A stretch of DNA of 64,000 nucleotides from CALJXB01 sp965225935 (GTDB lineage Bacteria; Pseudomonadota; Alphaproteobacteria; Kiloniellales; JAKSDN01). A program made the position numbers and the translations under genes. The first letter of the stretch is position 1. Each line of letters begins with the position of its first letter. Below are positions 1 to 8,382 of this stretch, piece by piece. The notes under the pieces were generated by a model. It had not been told where the DNA came from, did not search any database, and worked only from the letters and a program-made list of their open reading frames with translations. Where the stretch lies: positions 186,001-250,000 of the forward strand of contig CBDDCC010000011.1 of the NCBI GenBank assembly GCA_965225935.1, given 5' to 3'.

Positions 1-2
1 CC

Positions 3-863
3 TTCTGGTTCGTCTCGAGCTGCCTGCCGATAGAGCGCGCGGTCGCCATGGGAAGGGCTGTTCTAGGCGCGCTGGGACCCCGTTTCCGCCGCCATCGCCA
101 CATCCGGACCAACCTGAGCGTAGCCATGCCGCAGTGCGACGACGAGGAGATCGAACGCCTCGCGCGCGGGGTCTGGGCCAACTTCGGTCAGGTCCTGGCC
201 GAGTTCGCCCACCTTCCGGAGCTTTGCGGTCCCCGGGCCAAGGAACGCATCGAGCTTGTGGCGCGATCCGATCTGGATATCTACAACGGTTCCGGCCGGC
301 CGGTGGTCTTCATTGGCGCCCATCTGGGCAATTGGGAGATTTCCGCGGCGCGCGTGGCGGCAAGCGGCGTCCCCTTGACCGTCGTCTACACGCCCGAGGG
401 CAACCCCCTGGTCGCGGCCATGTTGCAGCGCCGGCGGGCGGCGCTCGGCTGTGGTTTCATCTCCAAGCTGGATGGCCTGCGCCCGCTGATGCGTGATTTG
501 TCCGAGGGCCGCTCGATCGGCGTGCTGACGGATCGACGCATCGAACAAGGCGACATCGTGCAGTTTTTCGGTCTGGACATGAGCGTGACCTCAAGCCCCG
601 CGCGCCTGGCGCTCAAGTACGGCTACCAACTGGTGCCCGTGCAGGTCGAGCGCATCAGCGCCACGCACCTCAGGGTGACGCTCCACCCGCCGGTAGAGCC
701 GGACGACGCCGACGCGCCGGAAGAGGACAAGGCCATGCAGATGACGCGCAAGGTCTACGCTCTGTTCGAGGCCTGGATCGAGCTGAGCCCGGCCGAGTGG
801 TTCTGTTCGAAGCGCATGTGGACCAAGAGCGCGCTGGCGGAGCGCGCGGCGGCCTTGCAGTAG
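3..863 (+). CDS. Lysophospholipid/lipid A acyltransferase, LpxL/HtrB family (5' end outside window)
   Basis: The reading frame is open from the window edge (FWFVSSCLPIERAV...), so the gene starts upstream; an internal ATG at 48 is probably not the true start. It carries the family signature GAHLGNWE near position 318, the His-x4-acidic catalytic motif of the LpxL/HtrB/LpxM acyltransferases. A second block near position 525 (GVLTDRR) fits the usual substrate-site region. The predicted role is transfer of a secondary acyl chain to lipid A, or a related lysophospholipid acylation, at the inner membrane. The N-terminal membrane anchor is mostly missing from view. The stop TAG at 861 lies 20 bp before repeat copy A. 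The family is well supported; the exact lipid substrate is not. Confidence 0.85.
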   Translation, partial: FWFVSSCLPIERAVAMGRAVLGALGPRFRRHRHIRTNLSVAMPQCDDEEIERLARGVWANFGQVLAEFAHLPELCGPRAKERIELVARSDLDIYNGSGRPVVFIGAHLGNWEISAARVAASGVPLTVVYTPEGNPLVAAMLQRRRAALGCGFISKLDGLRPLMRDLSEGRSIGVLTDRRIEQGDIVQFFGLDMSVTSSPARLALKYGYQLVPVQVERISATHLRVTLHPPVEPDDADAPEEDKAMQMTRKVYALFEAWIELSPAEWFCSKRMWTKSALAERAAALQ

Positions 864-883
864 GCCGGAACGGCCCCGGCGAA

Positions 884-1167
884 CTAGAGCGGGATGAGAT
901 GAGATTGGATCAACGCTGTTGGCCTGGGTTGGCTCCGTCCGCTAGGCGCGGGTCGCAGCGCGATGCGGGGCATCGGGCGAGGCCCGCAACGACGCGGCGG
1001 GCCAACCCAGGCCAACCCGTACGGGACGGGCGCTTTTGGCCGGACGCCGCGTCGCTCCTCCTCGAATATGCTTCGGCATGTCCTTCGTCCCCACAACTAT
1101 CCTTGGCCTAACGTCCGGCCAAAATCGCTCCGTCAGCGTGGTTCAATCTTATCTCATCCCGCTCTAG
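884..1167 (+). repeat. Palindromic MITE-like element, copy A (284 bp)
   Basis: Both ends read CTAGAGCGGGATGAGAT on opposite strands, giving terminal inverted repeats of about 24 bp with one mismatch. Inside, GTTGGCCTGGGTTGGC (918-933) is perfectly complementary to 1001-1016, so a strong internal stem is expected. Near-identical copies occur at 38482-38754 (inverted) and 50636-50920 (same orientation). It encodes no credible protein. If the outer TA is read as a duplicated target (TA-GAGCGGG...CCCGCTC-TA), the structure resembles a non-autonomous IS630/Tc1-type MITE (inference). It sits between the convergent 3' ends of the acyltransferase and the VOC gene, and the VOC reading frame runs into it. 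Confidence 0.9.
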
Positions 1168-1600
1168 GGCTGAGCCCGGTCGGACAACAGGCCTGCTGCT
1201 GCAGCCGGTCGATCTCGGCGTTGTCCTCGCCGTACTCGGTGATCTGCCCCTGGGTCAGGAAGGTTTCCCACAGCAGGTTCTGCGGGTCCGCCACCCAGGC
1301 CTTCTCGGATTTGTGGTAGCAGCAGTGGGCGTCCTCCTCGTCGAACACCCGCTCGCCCGCCTGGCGCAAGCGCTCCGCCGTTTCGTGGAGCTCCTCGGGG
1401 TTCTCGACCTGGATGCCGAAGTGGATGTCGTGGTTGACCGAGCAGCGCTGAGAGATGGAGAAGTTGACCCGCGGATCCTCCAGCATCCACTTCGCGTAGT
1501 CGTCCTTCAGCACGCTGGGCGTAGCCCCGAAGAGCTCGTTGTAGAAGCGGACCGAGGCGTCCAGGTCCTTGACGTTGAGGCCGATGTGGATGCGGCGCAT
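1154..1600 (-). CDS. VOC-family metalloenzyme of the ArsI/CadI type
   Basis: This 148-residue protein has a glyoxalase/VOC fold (HIGLNVKDLDASVRFYNELFG at the start). It carries the ArsI/CadI hallmarks: a Cys93-Cys94-Tyr95 pair and candidate metal ligands His5, His60 and Glu112. In characterised ArsI the vicinal cysteines bind trivalent organoarsenicals for C-As bond cleavage, and CadI members bind cadmium. A second Cys pair (138-139) lies near the C-terminus. No other ars gene is adjacent, so the physiological substrate is open. An AAGGAGA ribosome site precedes the ATG. The last four residues and the TGA stop lie inside repeat copy A, so the element has replaced the original 3' end. Confidence 0.8.
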   Translation of the reverse strand: MRRIHIGLNVKDLDASVRFYNELFGATPSVLKDDYAKWMLEDPRVNFSISQRCSVNHDIHFGIQVENPEELHETAERLRQAGERVFDEEDAHCCYHKSEKAWVADPQNLLWETFLTQGQITEYGEDNAEIDRLQQQACCPTGLSPRAG

Positions 1601-1798
1601 GGGTCAGGTCTCCTTGGATTTGGGCCGTTCGCACGGCAGTTAATTCGATTATTCTAGAAATATTGTCTCCGATGGCCGCTGTCAAGGCTCCTGGGCGCGT
1701 TTTCACAGGACCCGCGCGGCGACTCCGATGCGGCGCCCGGCGCTCGGATCGGCCATGATGGTCTCAGCCGAAAGGCGCCGAACGAGGAGGAGGCCGTC

Positions 1799-2287
1799 AT
1801 GCAGCTCGAAGGATCCTGCCATTGCGGACGGGTGCGCTTCCGCCTGCAGTGCGAACATCCCTATCCCTTCAATCTCTGCTACTGCTCGATCTGCCGCAAG
1901 ACGGCGGGGGGCGGAGGCTATGCCATCAACCTCGGGGGCGATCACGAGACCCTCGAGGTCGAGGGGCGGGAGCATCTCAGTGTCTATCACGCCGTCATGC
2001 GCGACGGGGCCGGCGAGGCGGAGGGCGAAAGCCCGGCGGAGCGCAATTTCTGCCGTCACTGCGGGGCGGCCCTCTGGGTCTGGGACCCGCGCTGGCCGGA
2101 GCTGGTGCATCCCTTCGCCTCGGCCATCGACACGGAGCTGCCGGCGGCCCCGGAACGCACCCATCTCATGCTGGGCTCCAGGGCGGCCTGGGTGCCCGTC
2201 GAGGCCGGTCCCAAGGACCGGCAGTTCGACGAGTACCCGGAGGAGTCGATCGCCGACTGGCATCGCCGCCTGGGCCTTGAGTGCTAG
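1799..2287 (+). CDS. GFA/CENP-V family zinc protein
   Basis: The 162-residue protein shows the GFA-fold zinc ligands: Cys7-x-Cys9, Cys27-x-Cys29-x2-Cys32 and Cys85-x2-Cys88. The family was named after a glutathione-dependent formaldehyde-activating enzyme, but for most members the reaction is unproven. A consensus AGGAGG lies 9 bp before the ATG. It is divergent from the ArsI/CadI-like gene and 60 bp upstream of an SDR gene on the same strand. It could be a thiol-adduct handling enzyme; the sequence alone does not give a substrate. Confidence 0.85.
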   Translation: MQLEGSCHCGRVRFRLQCEHPYPFNLCYCSICRKTAGGGGYAINLGGDHETLEVEGREHLSVYHAVMRDGAGEAEGESPAERNFCRHCGAALWVWDPRWPELVHPFASAIDTELPAAPERTHLMLGSRAAWVPVEAGPKDRQFDEYPEESIADWHRRLGLEC

Positions 2288-2347
2288 GATGGGTGCGGCT
2301 CCAATGAGGCCGAGAGTTCACACCGACGGGGAGGAGAGGGGGAGTCC

Positions 2348-3055
2348 ATGAGCAGGGACAAGAAGGTCGCCGTCGTCACCGGTGGCGGGCGCGGCATGGG
2401 CGCCGCCATCGCGCGGGAGCTGCACGCGCGCGGCTACACGCTCGCCGTCATGTCGCCCTCGGAGAGCGCCGAGCGGCTGGCCGGCGAACTGGGCGGCATC
2501 GGCCTCAGGGGCTCGACGGCCGAGGCCGCCGACCTCGAGGGCCTGGTGGCGCGCACGCTCGAGACCCACGGCCGGATCGACGCCGTAGTCAACCACACCG
2601 GCGGGCCGCCCAAGGGCGACCTGATCGCCATCAGCGACGAGGACTGGCTGAAGGGCGTCGACCTGATCCTCCTGAGCGTGGTGCGCATGGCCCGCCTGGT
2701 GACCCCGGAGATGGAGCGCCAGGGCGGTGGCGCCATCGTCAACATCACCACCTTCTCCTCCTTCGAGCCCAGCCTGACCTTCCCGGTCTCCTCGGTGCTG
2801 CGGGCCGGGATCGGCGCCTACACCAAGCTCTACGCCGACCGCTACGGCCCGGCCGGGATCCGCATGAACAGTATCCTGCCGGGCTTCATCGACAGCCTGG
2901 CCCATGCCCCGGAGACGGCCGGGCCGGTCCCGCTCGGGCGCATCGGCACGGTGGAGGAGATCGCCAAGACGGCCGCCTTCCTCCTCTCCGACGATGCCGG
3001 CTACATCACCGGCCAGAACCTCAGGGTCGACGGCGGCCTGACGCGCCACATGTGA
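2348..3055 (+). CDS. Short-chain dehydrogenase/reductase with altered catalytic site
   Basis: This is a 235-residue Rossmann protein. The cofactor motif TGGGRGMG is at residues 11-18, there is a divergent NNAG equivalent (NHTG), and it has the usual SDR C-terminal block (ADRYGPAGIRMNSILPGF, then GxxxDGG). Where classical SDRs have Tyr-x3-Lys, the aligned stretch reads SSVLRAG, so the Tyr is Ser and the Lys is Arg. Either chemistry is lost, or the protein belongs to an SDR branch with different catalytic residues. It follows the GFA gene by 60 bp and may be cotranscribed. The pathway is unknown. Confidence 0.8.
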   Translation: MSRDKKVAVVTGGGRGMGAAIARELHARGYTLAVMSPSESAERLAGELGGIGLRGSTAEAADLEGLVARTLETHGRIDAVVNHTGGPPKGDLIAISDEDWLKGVDLILLSVVRMARLVTPEMERQGGGAIVNITTFSSFEPSLTFPVSSVLRAGIGAYTKLYADRYGPAGIRMNSILPGFIDSLAHAPETAGPVPLGRIGTVEEIAKTAAFLLSDDAGYITGQNLRVDGGLTRHM

Positions 3056-3124
3056 CGCGCTGCCGGTTCCTGCGGTCTCCGCCAGGGAGGGGGGCTGGAG
3101 CCTCGGGTCTGCTTGGGGCGCCGC

Positions 3125-3802
3125 TTAGTGCGCCGTGATCAGGCGGGAGAAGACGACCGGGATGATCTCATTGGTGGACATGCGTCCGCTGAGGTCCTTC
3201 TCCAGCAGGATGAGCTGCTGCTGGTCCTCGAGGCCGGCCGGGATCACCATGCGGCCGCCGGGGCGCAGCTGTTCCAGCAGCGGCGGGGGGATCAGCTCGG
3301 GCGCGGCGGTGACGATGACCTTGTCGAAGGGCGCGTGGCCGGGCCAGCCCTGGCCGCCGTCGCCGATCCGGATCTGCACGTTCTGGTAGCCCGCCTGCTG
3401 CAGGCGCGCCTCGGCGTCGCCGCCCAGCTCCTCGATGATCTCGACCGTGTAGACCTCGTCCACCAGCTCGGCCAGGATCGCCGCCTGATAGCCGAGGCCG
3501 GTGCCGATCTCCAGCACCTTGTCGTCCTCCTGCAGGTCCAGCAGGTCGGTCATGAGGGCCACGATGAAGGGCTGGGAAATGGTCTTTCCGTGGCCGATCG
3601 GCAGCGGGATGTTGGCGTAGGCCACTTCCTGCAGCTCGTCGGGGACGTAGTCGTGGCGCGGCACGTTGGCGACCGCCTGCATGACGCGGTCGTCGAAACG
3701 CTCCTTCCGGATCTGGTCCGAGCTCAGCAGGGCGTAGGCGGCGATCACCTCCACCATTTCCGCCCGCATGGAATCGAAATCGGTCTCCTGCCTCTCCGAC
3801 AT
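3125..3802 (-). CDS. pcm: Protein-L-isoaspartate O-methyltransferase
   Basis: The 225-residue protein methylates L-isoaspartyl residues in damaged proteins using S-adenosylmethionine. It has the typical N-terminal ALLSSDQIRKERFDDRVM segment, the HGKTISQPFIVALM substrate block, the SAM motif EIGTGLGYQ, and the PGGRMVIPAG block. I chose the ATG at 3802 rather than the longer frame from 3832 because GGGAGAGG lies just upstream and the extra residues are not family-like. It is convergent with the SDR gene. The upstream 600 bp contains no well-supported gene. Confidence 0.88.
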   Translation of the reverse strand: MSERQETDFDSMRAEMVEVIAAYALLSSDQIRKERFDDRVMQAVANVPRHDYVPDELQEVAYANIPLPIGHGKTISQPFIVALMTDLLDLQEDDKVLEIGTGLGYQAAILAELVDEVYTVEIIEELGGDAEARLQQAGYQNVQIRIGDGGQGWPGHAPFDKVIVTAAPELIPPPLLEQLRPGGRMVIPAGLEDQQQLILLEKDLSGRMSTNEIIPVVFSRLITAH

Positions 3803-4284
3803 GGCTCGCCTCTCCCTCTTCTCCCCCGGCACCCCACCGCGCGTGCCCTAAGTGAATAATTTCTTTTACAACAAAGAGTTATATAATCCGCTTCATTTAG
3901 TTTATCGCAATTGCGTCGTCCGGTCTCGGCTTTTCGGCCCTGGTAAGCGAACTCGAACCGATTTTTAATCCTGCCGCCGTTGCCGGTAGAGACGACCCAC
4001 CAATGGCGCAGCGAAAACCCATCCAGATCGGTCACCTCCCCGGTCCGCCTGCGGGCGCTTGTCCCGTCTCGCGGGCTGCCGGAACGTCAGCGGATCCAGG
4101 ACATTGTGCACCGGGTTCGGTCCGGGCGGAAGCCTCTCGTGGCCACTTGGCGAGCGGCTTTGGACCGGCCGGAGGCCAGAGACCCTCTCCGGACCATCCG
4201 TGGAGGCTGCGTGCTGCGTGACATCGCGTTTGCGAGCGGGAAGACCGGTGCCGTCGGCCGGTGAGGAGAGATCTTCCGGAAGGG
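3803..4284. other. Non-coding stretch upstream of pcm
   Basis: I see no credible gene here. The first part (about 3850-3905) is markedly AT-rich for this genome and is the likely pcm promoter region, but I could not assign confident -35/-10 boxes. The rest is GC-rich and carries only short overlapping frames that resemble no known protein. It leads into a methyltransferase remnant. Confidence 0.5.
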
Positions 4285-4415
4285 AGACGACCGCGGTCGA
4301 AGGCTTCTACGAGGACCTGAGCGCCCACTACCACCTGCTACACGGCGACAGGGATGCGGCGGCCGCGGTCCAGGGCCGGTGCCGAACGCACGGACGCTGC
4401 CGGCTTAATCCCTGA
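4285..4415 (+). pseudogene. N-terminal fragment of a class I methyltransferase (remnant)
   Basis: Within a longer meaningless frame, codons from about 4296 encode EGFYEDLSAHYHLLHGDRDAA, which resembles the opening of SAM-dependent methyltransferases of the type FYDxLAxYYHLIxxDWxAS. The similarity stops after about 35 residues, no SAM-binding motif follows, and the frame ends at 4415 inside the 3' end of the convergent transporter gene. A purine-rich AAGGGAG (4279-4285) sits where a ribosome site would be, but no normal start codon follows it. I read it as a truncated relic; a chance resemblance is possible. Confidence 0.4.
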
Positions 4416-5319
4416 GAGGCAGCGCGGCGCAGCGGGCGCGGCGCGCGGGGAGCTGGGCGAGCAGGGCACCGAGGGCGACCAGGCAGGCGCCCCAGACTTG
4501 CTGGGCGAAGATCGTTCCGCCCACCGCGAGCGCCATGAGGATCACGTAGAAGGGCACGCCGTTCAGATGGATGCCGGCCACGGTGACGCCGAGCAGGCGG
4601 CTGGCGGTCATCCAGAGCACCATGGTGACGCCGTTGGCGATCACCCCGAGCCACAGCAGCAGGCCGATCGAGTCGAGGGAGAGGTCGTAGCGCGGCTCCA
4701 CGGCGCCGGCCAGGAACGCGCCGGCCGCGACCAGCGACACCATCAGGCTCGCGGCCAGCATGGTGCAGGCGGCCCGCGCCAGGTCGGGCAGGTCGCCGAG
4801 GCTGAGGACCGCGCCCCTGGCGAACCAGGCCCAAAGGAAGACGGATAGGAGGGCGAGGATCTCGCCGCCGCGCAGGTCGAGCGTAGCGCTGCCGGGCTCG
4901 AAGCTGAGCAGCACGCCGCCGGCGATGGCGCAGGCGATCCCGAGCCCGAGGGCGAGCGTCACCCGTTCGCTGCCGCCGAAGTAGCCCATGACGGCAGAGA
5001 CCAGGGGAAAGGTGGTGGTGATGATGGCGACGGTGACCGGGTTGGCGTAGTTCAGGGCGAAGACCAGCAGCGTGGTCCCCATGCCCATGCCCAGGCCGCC
5101 GAACAGCAGGATTCTCCGCCAGGGCGCGCGGCGGACGGCCTTGCCGTGACCGGCGGCCAGGCTCGCCAGCAGGATGACGATCGATCCCGGCACCAGCCTG
5201 GCCGGGGTCAGGAGCAGCGGGTGCCAATCCGCCAGCAGGGCGCCGGTGATCGGGAAGCTCGAGGCCCAGAGCACCATGCAGAAGAGCGCGACGAGGTTGC
5301 CGGCGAGGAGCGGGGGCAT
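4405..5319 (-). CDS. EamA/DMT-family transporter
   Basis: The 304-residue polytopic membrane protein has about ten hydrophobic segments arranged as two EamA repeats (residues about 5-135 and 150-290), as in the drug/metabolite transporter superfamily. The first repeat begins ALFCMVLWASSFPITG, a typical EamA opening with WASSF. Such proteins export or import small metabolites such as amino acids; the substrate cannot be read from sequence. A methyltransferase gene lies 28 bp upstream on the same strand, so the two may form an operon. A different EamA gene occurs at 43190. Confidence 0.85.
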   Translation of the reverse strand: MPPLLAGNLVALFCMVLWASSFPITGALLADWHPLLLTPARLVPGSIVILLASLAAGHGKAVRRAPWRRILLFGGLGMGMGTTLLVFALNYANPVTVAIITTTFPLVSAVMGYFGGSERVTLALGLGIACAIAGGVLLSFEPGSATLDLRGGEILALLSVFLWAWFARGAVLSLGDLPDLARAACTMLAASLMVSLVAAGAFLAGAVEPRYDLSLDSIGLLLWLGVIANGVTMVLWMTASRLLGVTVAGIHLNGVPFYVILMALAVGGTIFAQQVWGACLVALGALLAQLPARRARCAALPLRD

Positions 5320-5347
5320 GGCGCTCTCCTCCTGCCGGCCGCGGGAC

Positions 5348-5989
5348 CTAGAGAACCCGGAAGACGTAGAAGCGGCACTCCAGGTCGCCCTCCGTCTTCG
5401 AGCCAGGGATGGCCAGGAAGGGGCGAGTGGCCTCGCGGGCCTCCCAGCGGCCCGCCGCGCCGATGGCCTCCATGTGGGCCTCGAAGCCGCCCTCCTCGAA
5501 GGCCGGCCGGCTGACCGTGAAGATCAGATGGCCGCCCGGCCTGGTTACCCGCAGCATCTCGTCGAGCGCCCGCGGCGGCGCATGGCCGGGCGTGAGGACG
5601 CCCAGCGCCGCGGCAGCGGCGAAGCGGTCGTCCGGGAAGTCGAGCCGCGCGCCCAGATCCATGGCCTGCAGCTCCCGGTAGACCCCGCGCGCCTTTGCCC
5701 GCGCCAGCATCTCCGGCGAGAGGTCGACGCCGACCAGGTCGTGATAGCCCAAGAGATGAAGCGGCTCGCCCAAGAGGCCGGTGCCGCAGCCGGCATCCAG
5801 GACCTCGCCGGCATCCGGCGCCACGTGGCGTCCGAACAGCCCGGCGGCGAGGGCCGGCAGGTTGTAGCGCACGCTCTCGACGTCGCGGTCGTAGTCGGCC
5901 GCCCAGGCGTCGTACTTGCGCTTCAGGTCTTCATTGCTCTCGGCCCTGTAGACCCGCCCTACCCATTTGTCGAAACCCTTGTCCTGCAT
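5348..5989 (-). CDS. Class I SAM-dependent methyltransferase
   Basis: The protein (213 residues from the chosen start) has an N-terminal YDAWAADYDRDVES block typical of Williams-Beuren/TPR-type methyltransferases. This is followed by the SAM motif LDAGCGTGLLGEPL, GVDLSPEMLARA, and the late PGGHLIFTVSRP strand. I prefer the ATG at 5989, which has AAGGGGGG just upstream, over the longer frame to 6067, which adds a basic unmatched leader. It probably methylates a small molecule; the substrate is unknown. It is divergent from the MFS gene at 6224. Confidence 0.8.
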   Translation of the reverse strand: MQDKGFDKWVGRVYRAESNEDLKRKYDAWAADYDRDVESVRYNLPALAAGLFGRHVAPDAGEVLDAGCGTGLLGEPLHLLGYHDLVGVDLSPEMLARAKARGVYRELQAMDLGARLDFPDDRFAAAAALGVLTPGHAPPRALDEMLRVTRPGGHLIFTVSRPAFEEGGFEAHMEAIGAAGRWEAREATRPFLAIPGSKTEGDLECRFYVFRVL

Positions 5990-6223
5990 ACGCCCCCCTT
6001 CGCGCGGCCTTCGCCCGGTCCGGCCCTGCGCGTCGACGTACCCGACCGCAACGATATACCAAAGCAAGGACTTGTCCGCGCAGATTCATAGCGTGAATCC
6101 GACGGCCGCGGGCAGCGCGGGGCAGGGGGCTGCCATGCCGAGAACGCAGGCCTGGCGGCGGGCGGGATCGGCTAGGCTCGTCTTCCGGATTCCTCGGAAC
6201 GCGCGGGACGGGAACCGGGACGC

Positions 6224-7414
6224 GTGCGACACGTTCATCTGCCAGTCTGGCTCGGCACGGCGAGCGCCCAACGCGCGCGCACCTTCGCGGCTCTCTTCAC
6301 CCTGGCGGTCCTCGGCCGCACCCTGCTGATCACCCTGGTGCCCTTGCAGGCGCTGGCGCACCTGGAAACCGCCCAGGCGGTCAGCGTGCTCTACTTCTCC
6401 CTCAGCCTGGCCAACCTGCTGGTCAGCCTCTCGATCCCCGGTCTGGTGCGCGCCATCCGCCGGCGCCGGGTTTTCACGCTGGGCGCGCTGCTGCTCTCGG
6501 GCTCGCCGTTGCTGCTCGCCCTGGACAGCTTGCCCACCCTGGTGGCCGGCATGGCGCTGCAGCTCTTCGCCGTCGCCTGCCTCGAGATCACCCTGCAGCT
6601 CTACCTGATGGATCACATCCCGCGCCAGGAGCTGGGGCGCTTCGAGCCTTTGCGCCTCTTCTACGCGGCCGGCGTCTGGGCGCTCGGCCCCTGGCTGGGA
6701 GTCTATCTGCAGGACCAGGTCACCCACTGGGCGCCCTATCTCCTGGCCAGCGCCTCGGCGCTTGCCACCCTGGGGCTCTTCTGGGTCCTGCGCCTGACAG
6801 AGAACCCGGCCGTCGCCCCCGCCAAGGGGCCGCCGCCCAGCCCGGCCAAGTACCTGGCACGCTTTGTCGCGCAGCCGCGCCTGCGCCTGGCCTGGCTGCT
6901 CGCCTTCGGGCGGGCGGCCTGGTGGTCCATGTTCTTCGTCTACGCGCCTATCCATGCGGTCAAGTCGGGCCTCGACGAGGTGACGGCGGGCGCCATCGTC
7001 TCGATCGCCTCGGGCGCGCTCTTCCTGGTGCCGCTCTGGGGCTGGCTCGGCCGGCGCTACGGCCTGCGGCGGCTGCTGGTGGCGGCCTACGCGGCGAGCG
7101 GACTGGCGACGGTGGCGATCGCGGCGATCGGCGGCGTCCCCTGGCTGGTGGCGGCGGTGCTGGTGGCGGCGGCCTTGATCACGGGCGCCATCGACGGCGC
7201 GGGCAACGTGCCCTTCCTGCGGGCGGTCCACCCCATGGAGCGGGCCGAGATGACCACCGTCTTCGCCACCTACCGCGACGTCTCGCAGCTCGCGCCGCCG
7301 GGGCTCTTCGCCCTGCTGCTGAAGGCCTTCCAGTTGCCCGCTGTCTTCGTGGCCGGGGGCATCGGCATGCTCGCCATCGCTTTATTCGCCCGCTACCTGC
7401 CGCGGCGCCTGTAG
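6224..7414 (+). CDS. MFS transporter
   Basis: The 396-residue protein has about twelve hydrophobic segments and the basic cytoplasmic loops of the major facilitator superfamily (for example VRAIRRRRVF after helix 2-3 and LGRRYGLRRL between later helices). The start is GTG; no upstream in-frame ATG is better. A basic central loop separates the two six-helix halves. The substrate is unknown. It is followed at 7505 by an AraC-type regulator on the same strand, which may control it or a neighbour. Confidence 0.8.
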   Translation: MRHVHLPVWLGTASAQRARTFAALFTLAVLGRTLLITLVPLQALAHLETAQAVSVLYFSLSLANLLVSLSIPGLVRAIRRRRVFTLGALLLSGSPLLLALDSLPTLVAGMALQLFAVACLEITLQLYLMDHIPRQELGRFEPLRLFYAAGVWALGPWLGVYLQDQVTHWAPYLLASASALATLGLFWVLRLTENPAVAPAKGPPPSPAKYLARFVAQPRLRLAWLLAFGRAAWWSMFFVYAPIHAVKSGLDEVTAGAIVSIASGALFLVPLWGWLGRRYGLRRLLVAAYAASGLATVAIAAIGGVPWLVAAVLVAAALITGAIDGAGNVPFLRAVHPMERAEMTTVFATYRDVSQLAPPGLFALLLKAFQLPAVFVAGGIGMLAIALFARYLPRRL

Positions 7415-7504
7415 GGCGCCAGGCCGGCCGGATTCGCAAAGCCAGGATGGCGCTGCTCTGCTACAAGGTCTCTCGTGTGAGTCCATGACTTGCGAGGCGC
7501 CGGC

Positions 7505-8335
7505 ATGACCCAGGCCGTACTCAACCTGCGCAGCTACCCGCGCGACGAAGAGAGCCATAGCCATCCCTTTGTCCAGGTGCTCCTGCCGCTGGCGGGAGAC
7601 ATGGAGCTGGAGGTGGAAGGCAGTAGCGACCTGGTCGGCGCGGGGCAAGGCGCGATCGTTCCACCCGATGCGCGCCATGCCTTCCGAGGGCTGGGAGAGA
7701 ACCGCTTCGCCATCCTGGACGTTTTCGAGAGCGACACTGCGGGGCCCCCGCGTCTTGCGGATGCCGGACGGGCGCGCGCCTTCTTCACCTTGGGCCCGGG
7801 GCTCTACCACCTGACCGGGTTTCTCGTGCGCTCGCCCCTTGGGCCGGCATCGGAGGCGCTCGATGCCCATGCCGCGCCGCTTCTCCTGGCGGTGCTCGAT
7901 TCCGAGCTGACGGGCGGCTCGGCGGACCTGCCGGCGCGGCTCGAACGTGCGCTCGCCTTCCTGCGGCGGAACTACGCCCAGCCGATTGGAAGCGCCGACG
8001 CCGCGGCGGCCGCAAGCCTCAGCCCGAGCCGCTTCCACGCCCTGTTCCGGCGCTGGCTGAACCAGACGCCGCAGGCCTACCTGACGGCTCTGCGCATCGC
8101 CCGGGCACGCGAGCTGCTGGCCGAATCGGATCTGCCCATCGCCCAAATCGCGCTGCTTGTCGGCTACGGCGACCAGACGGCGCTCAGCCGCGCCTTCCGC
8201 AGAGAGACCGGAACGACGCCTGCCCGTTACCGCCGCGCTCGGCGTTGTCCCCGCCTGGGGCTCCGGGAGGAAGAGACTCGGCCACAAGAACGCGAGGAGC
8301 GGTCAAGACAGGCGCTCAAAACAAGATCAGTCTAG
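7505..8335 (+). CDS. AraC-family transcriptional regulator
   Basis: The 276-residue protein has an N-terminal cupin-like sensor domain (HSHPFVQVLLPLAG, then GQGAIVPPDARHAF). The C-terminal double helix-turn-helix is of the AraC/XylS type (ASLSPSRFHALFRRWLNQTPQAYLTALRI, then IAQIALLVGYGDQTALSRAFRRETGTTPARYRR). The ATG at 7505 is preferred over a TTG at 7490. A basic, low-complexity tail of about 35 residues follows the DNA-binding domain. The effector is unknown. Likely targets are the preceding MFS gene or the following dehalogenase (inference from position). Confidence 0.85.
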   Translation: MTQAVLNLRSYPRDEESHSHPFVQVLLPLAGDMELEVEGSSDLVGAGQGAIVPPDARHAFRGLGENRFAILDVFESDTAGPPRLADAGRARAFFTLGPGLYHLTGFLVRSPLGPASEALDAHAAPLLLAVLDSELTGGSADLPARLERALAFLRRNYAQPIGSADAAAAASLSPSRFHALFRRWLNQTPQAYLTALRIARARELLAESDLPIAQIALLVGYGDQTALSRAFRRETGTTPARYRRARRCPRLGLREEETRPQEREERSRQALKTRSV

Positions 8336-8382
8336 CGGTCTTGCCCGGCGCAAGCCGGGTAGTAGAGCAGGAGAGCCGAGCC

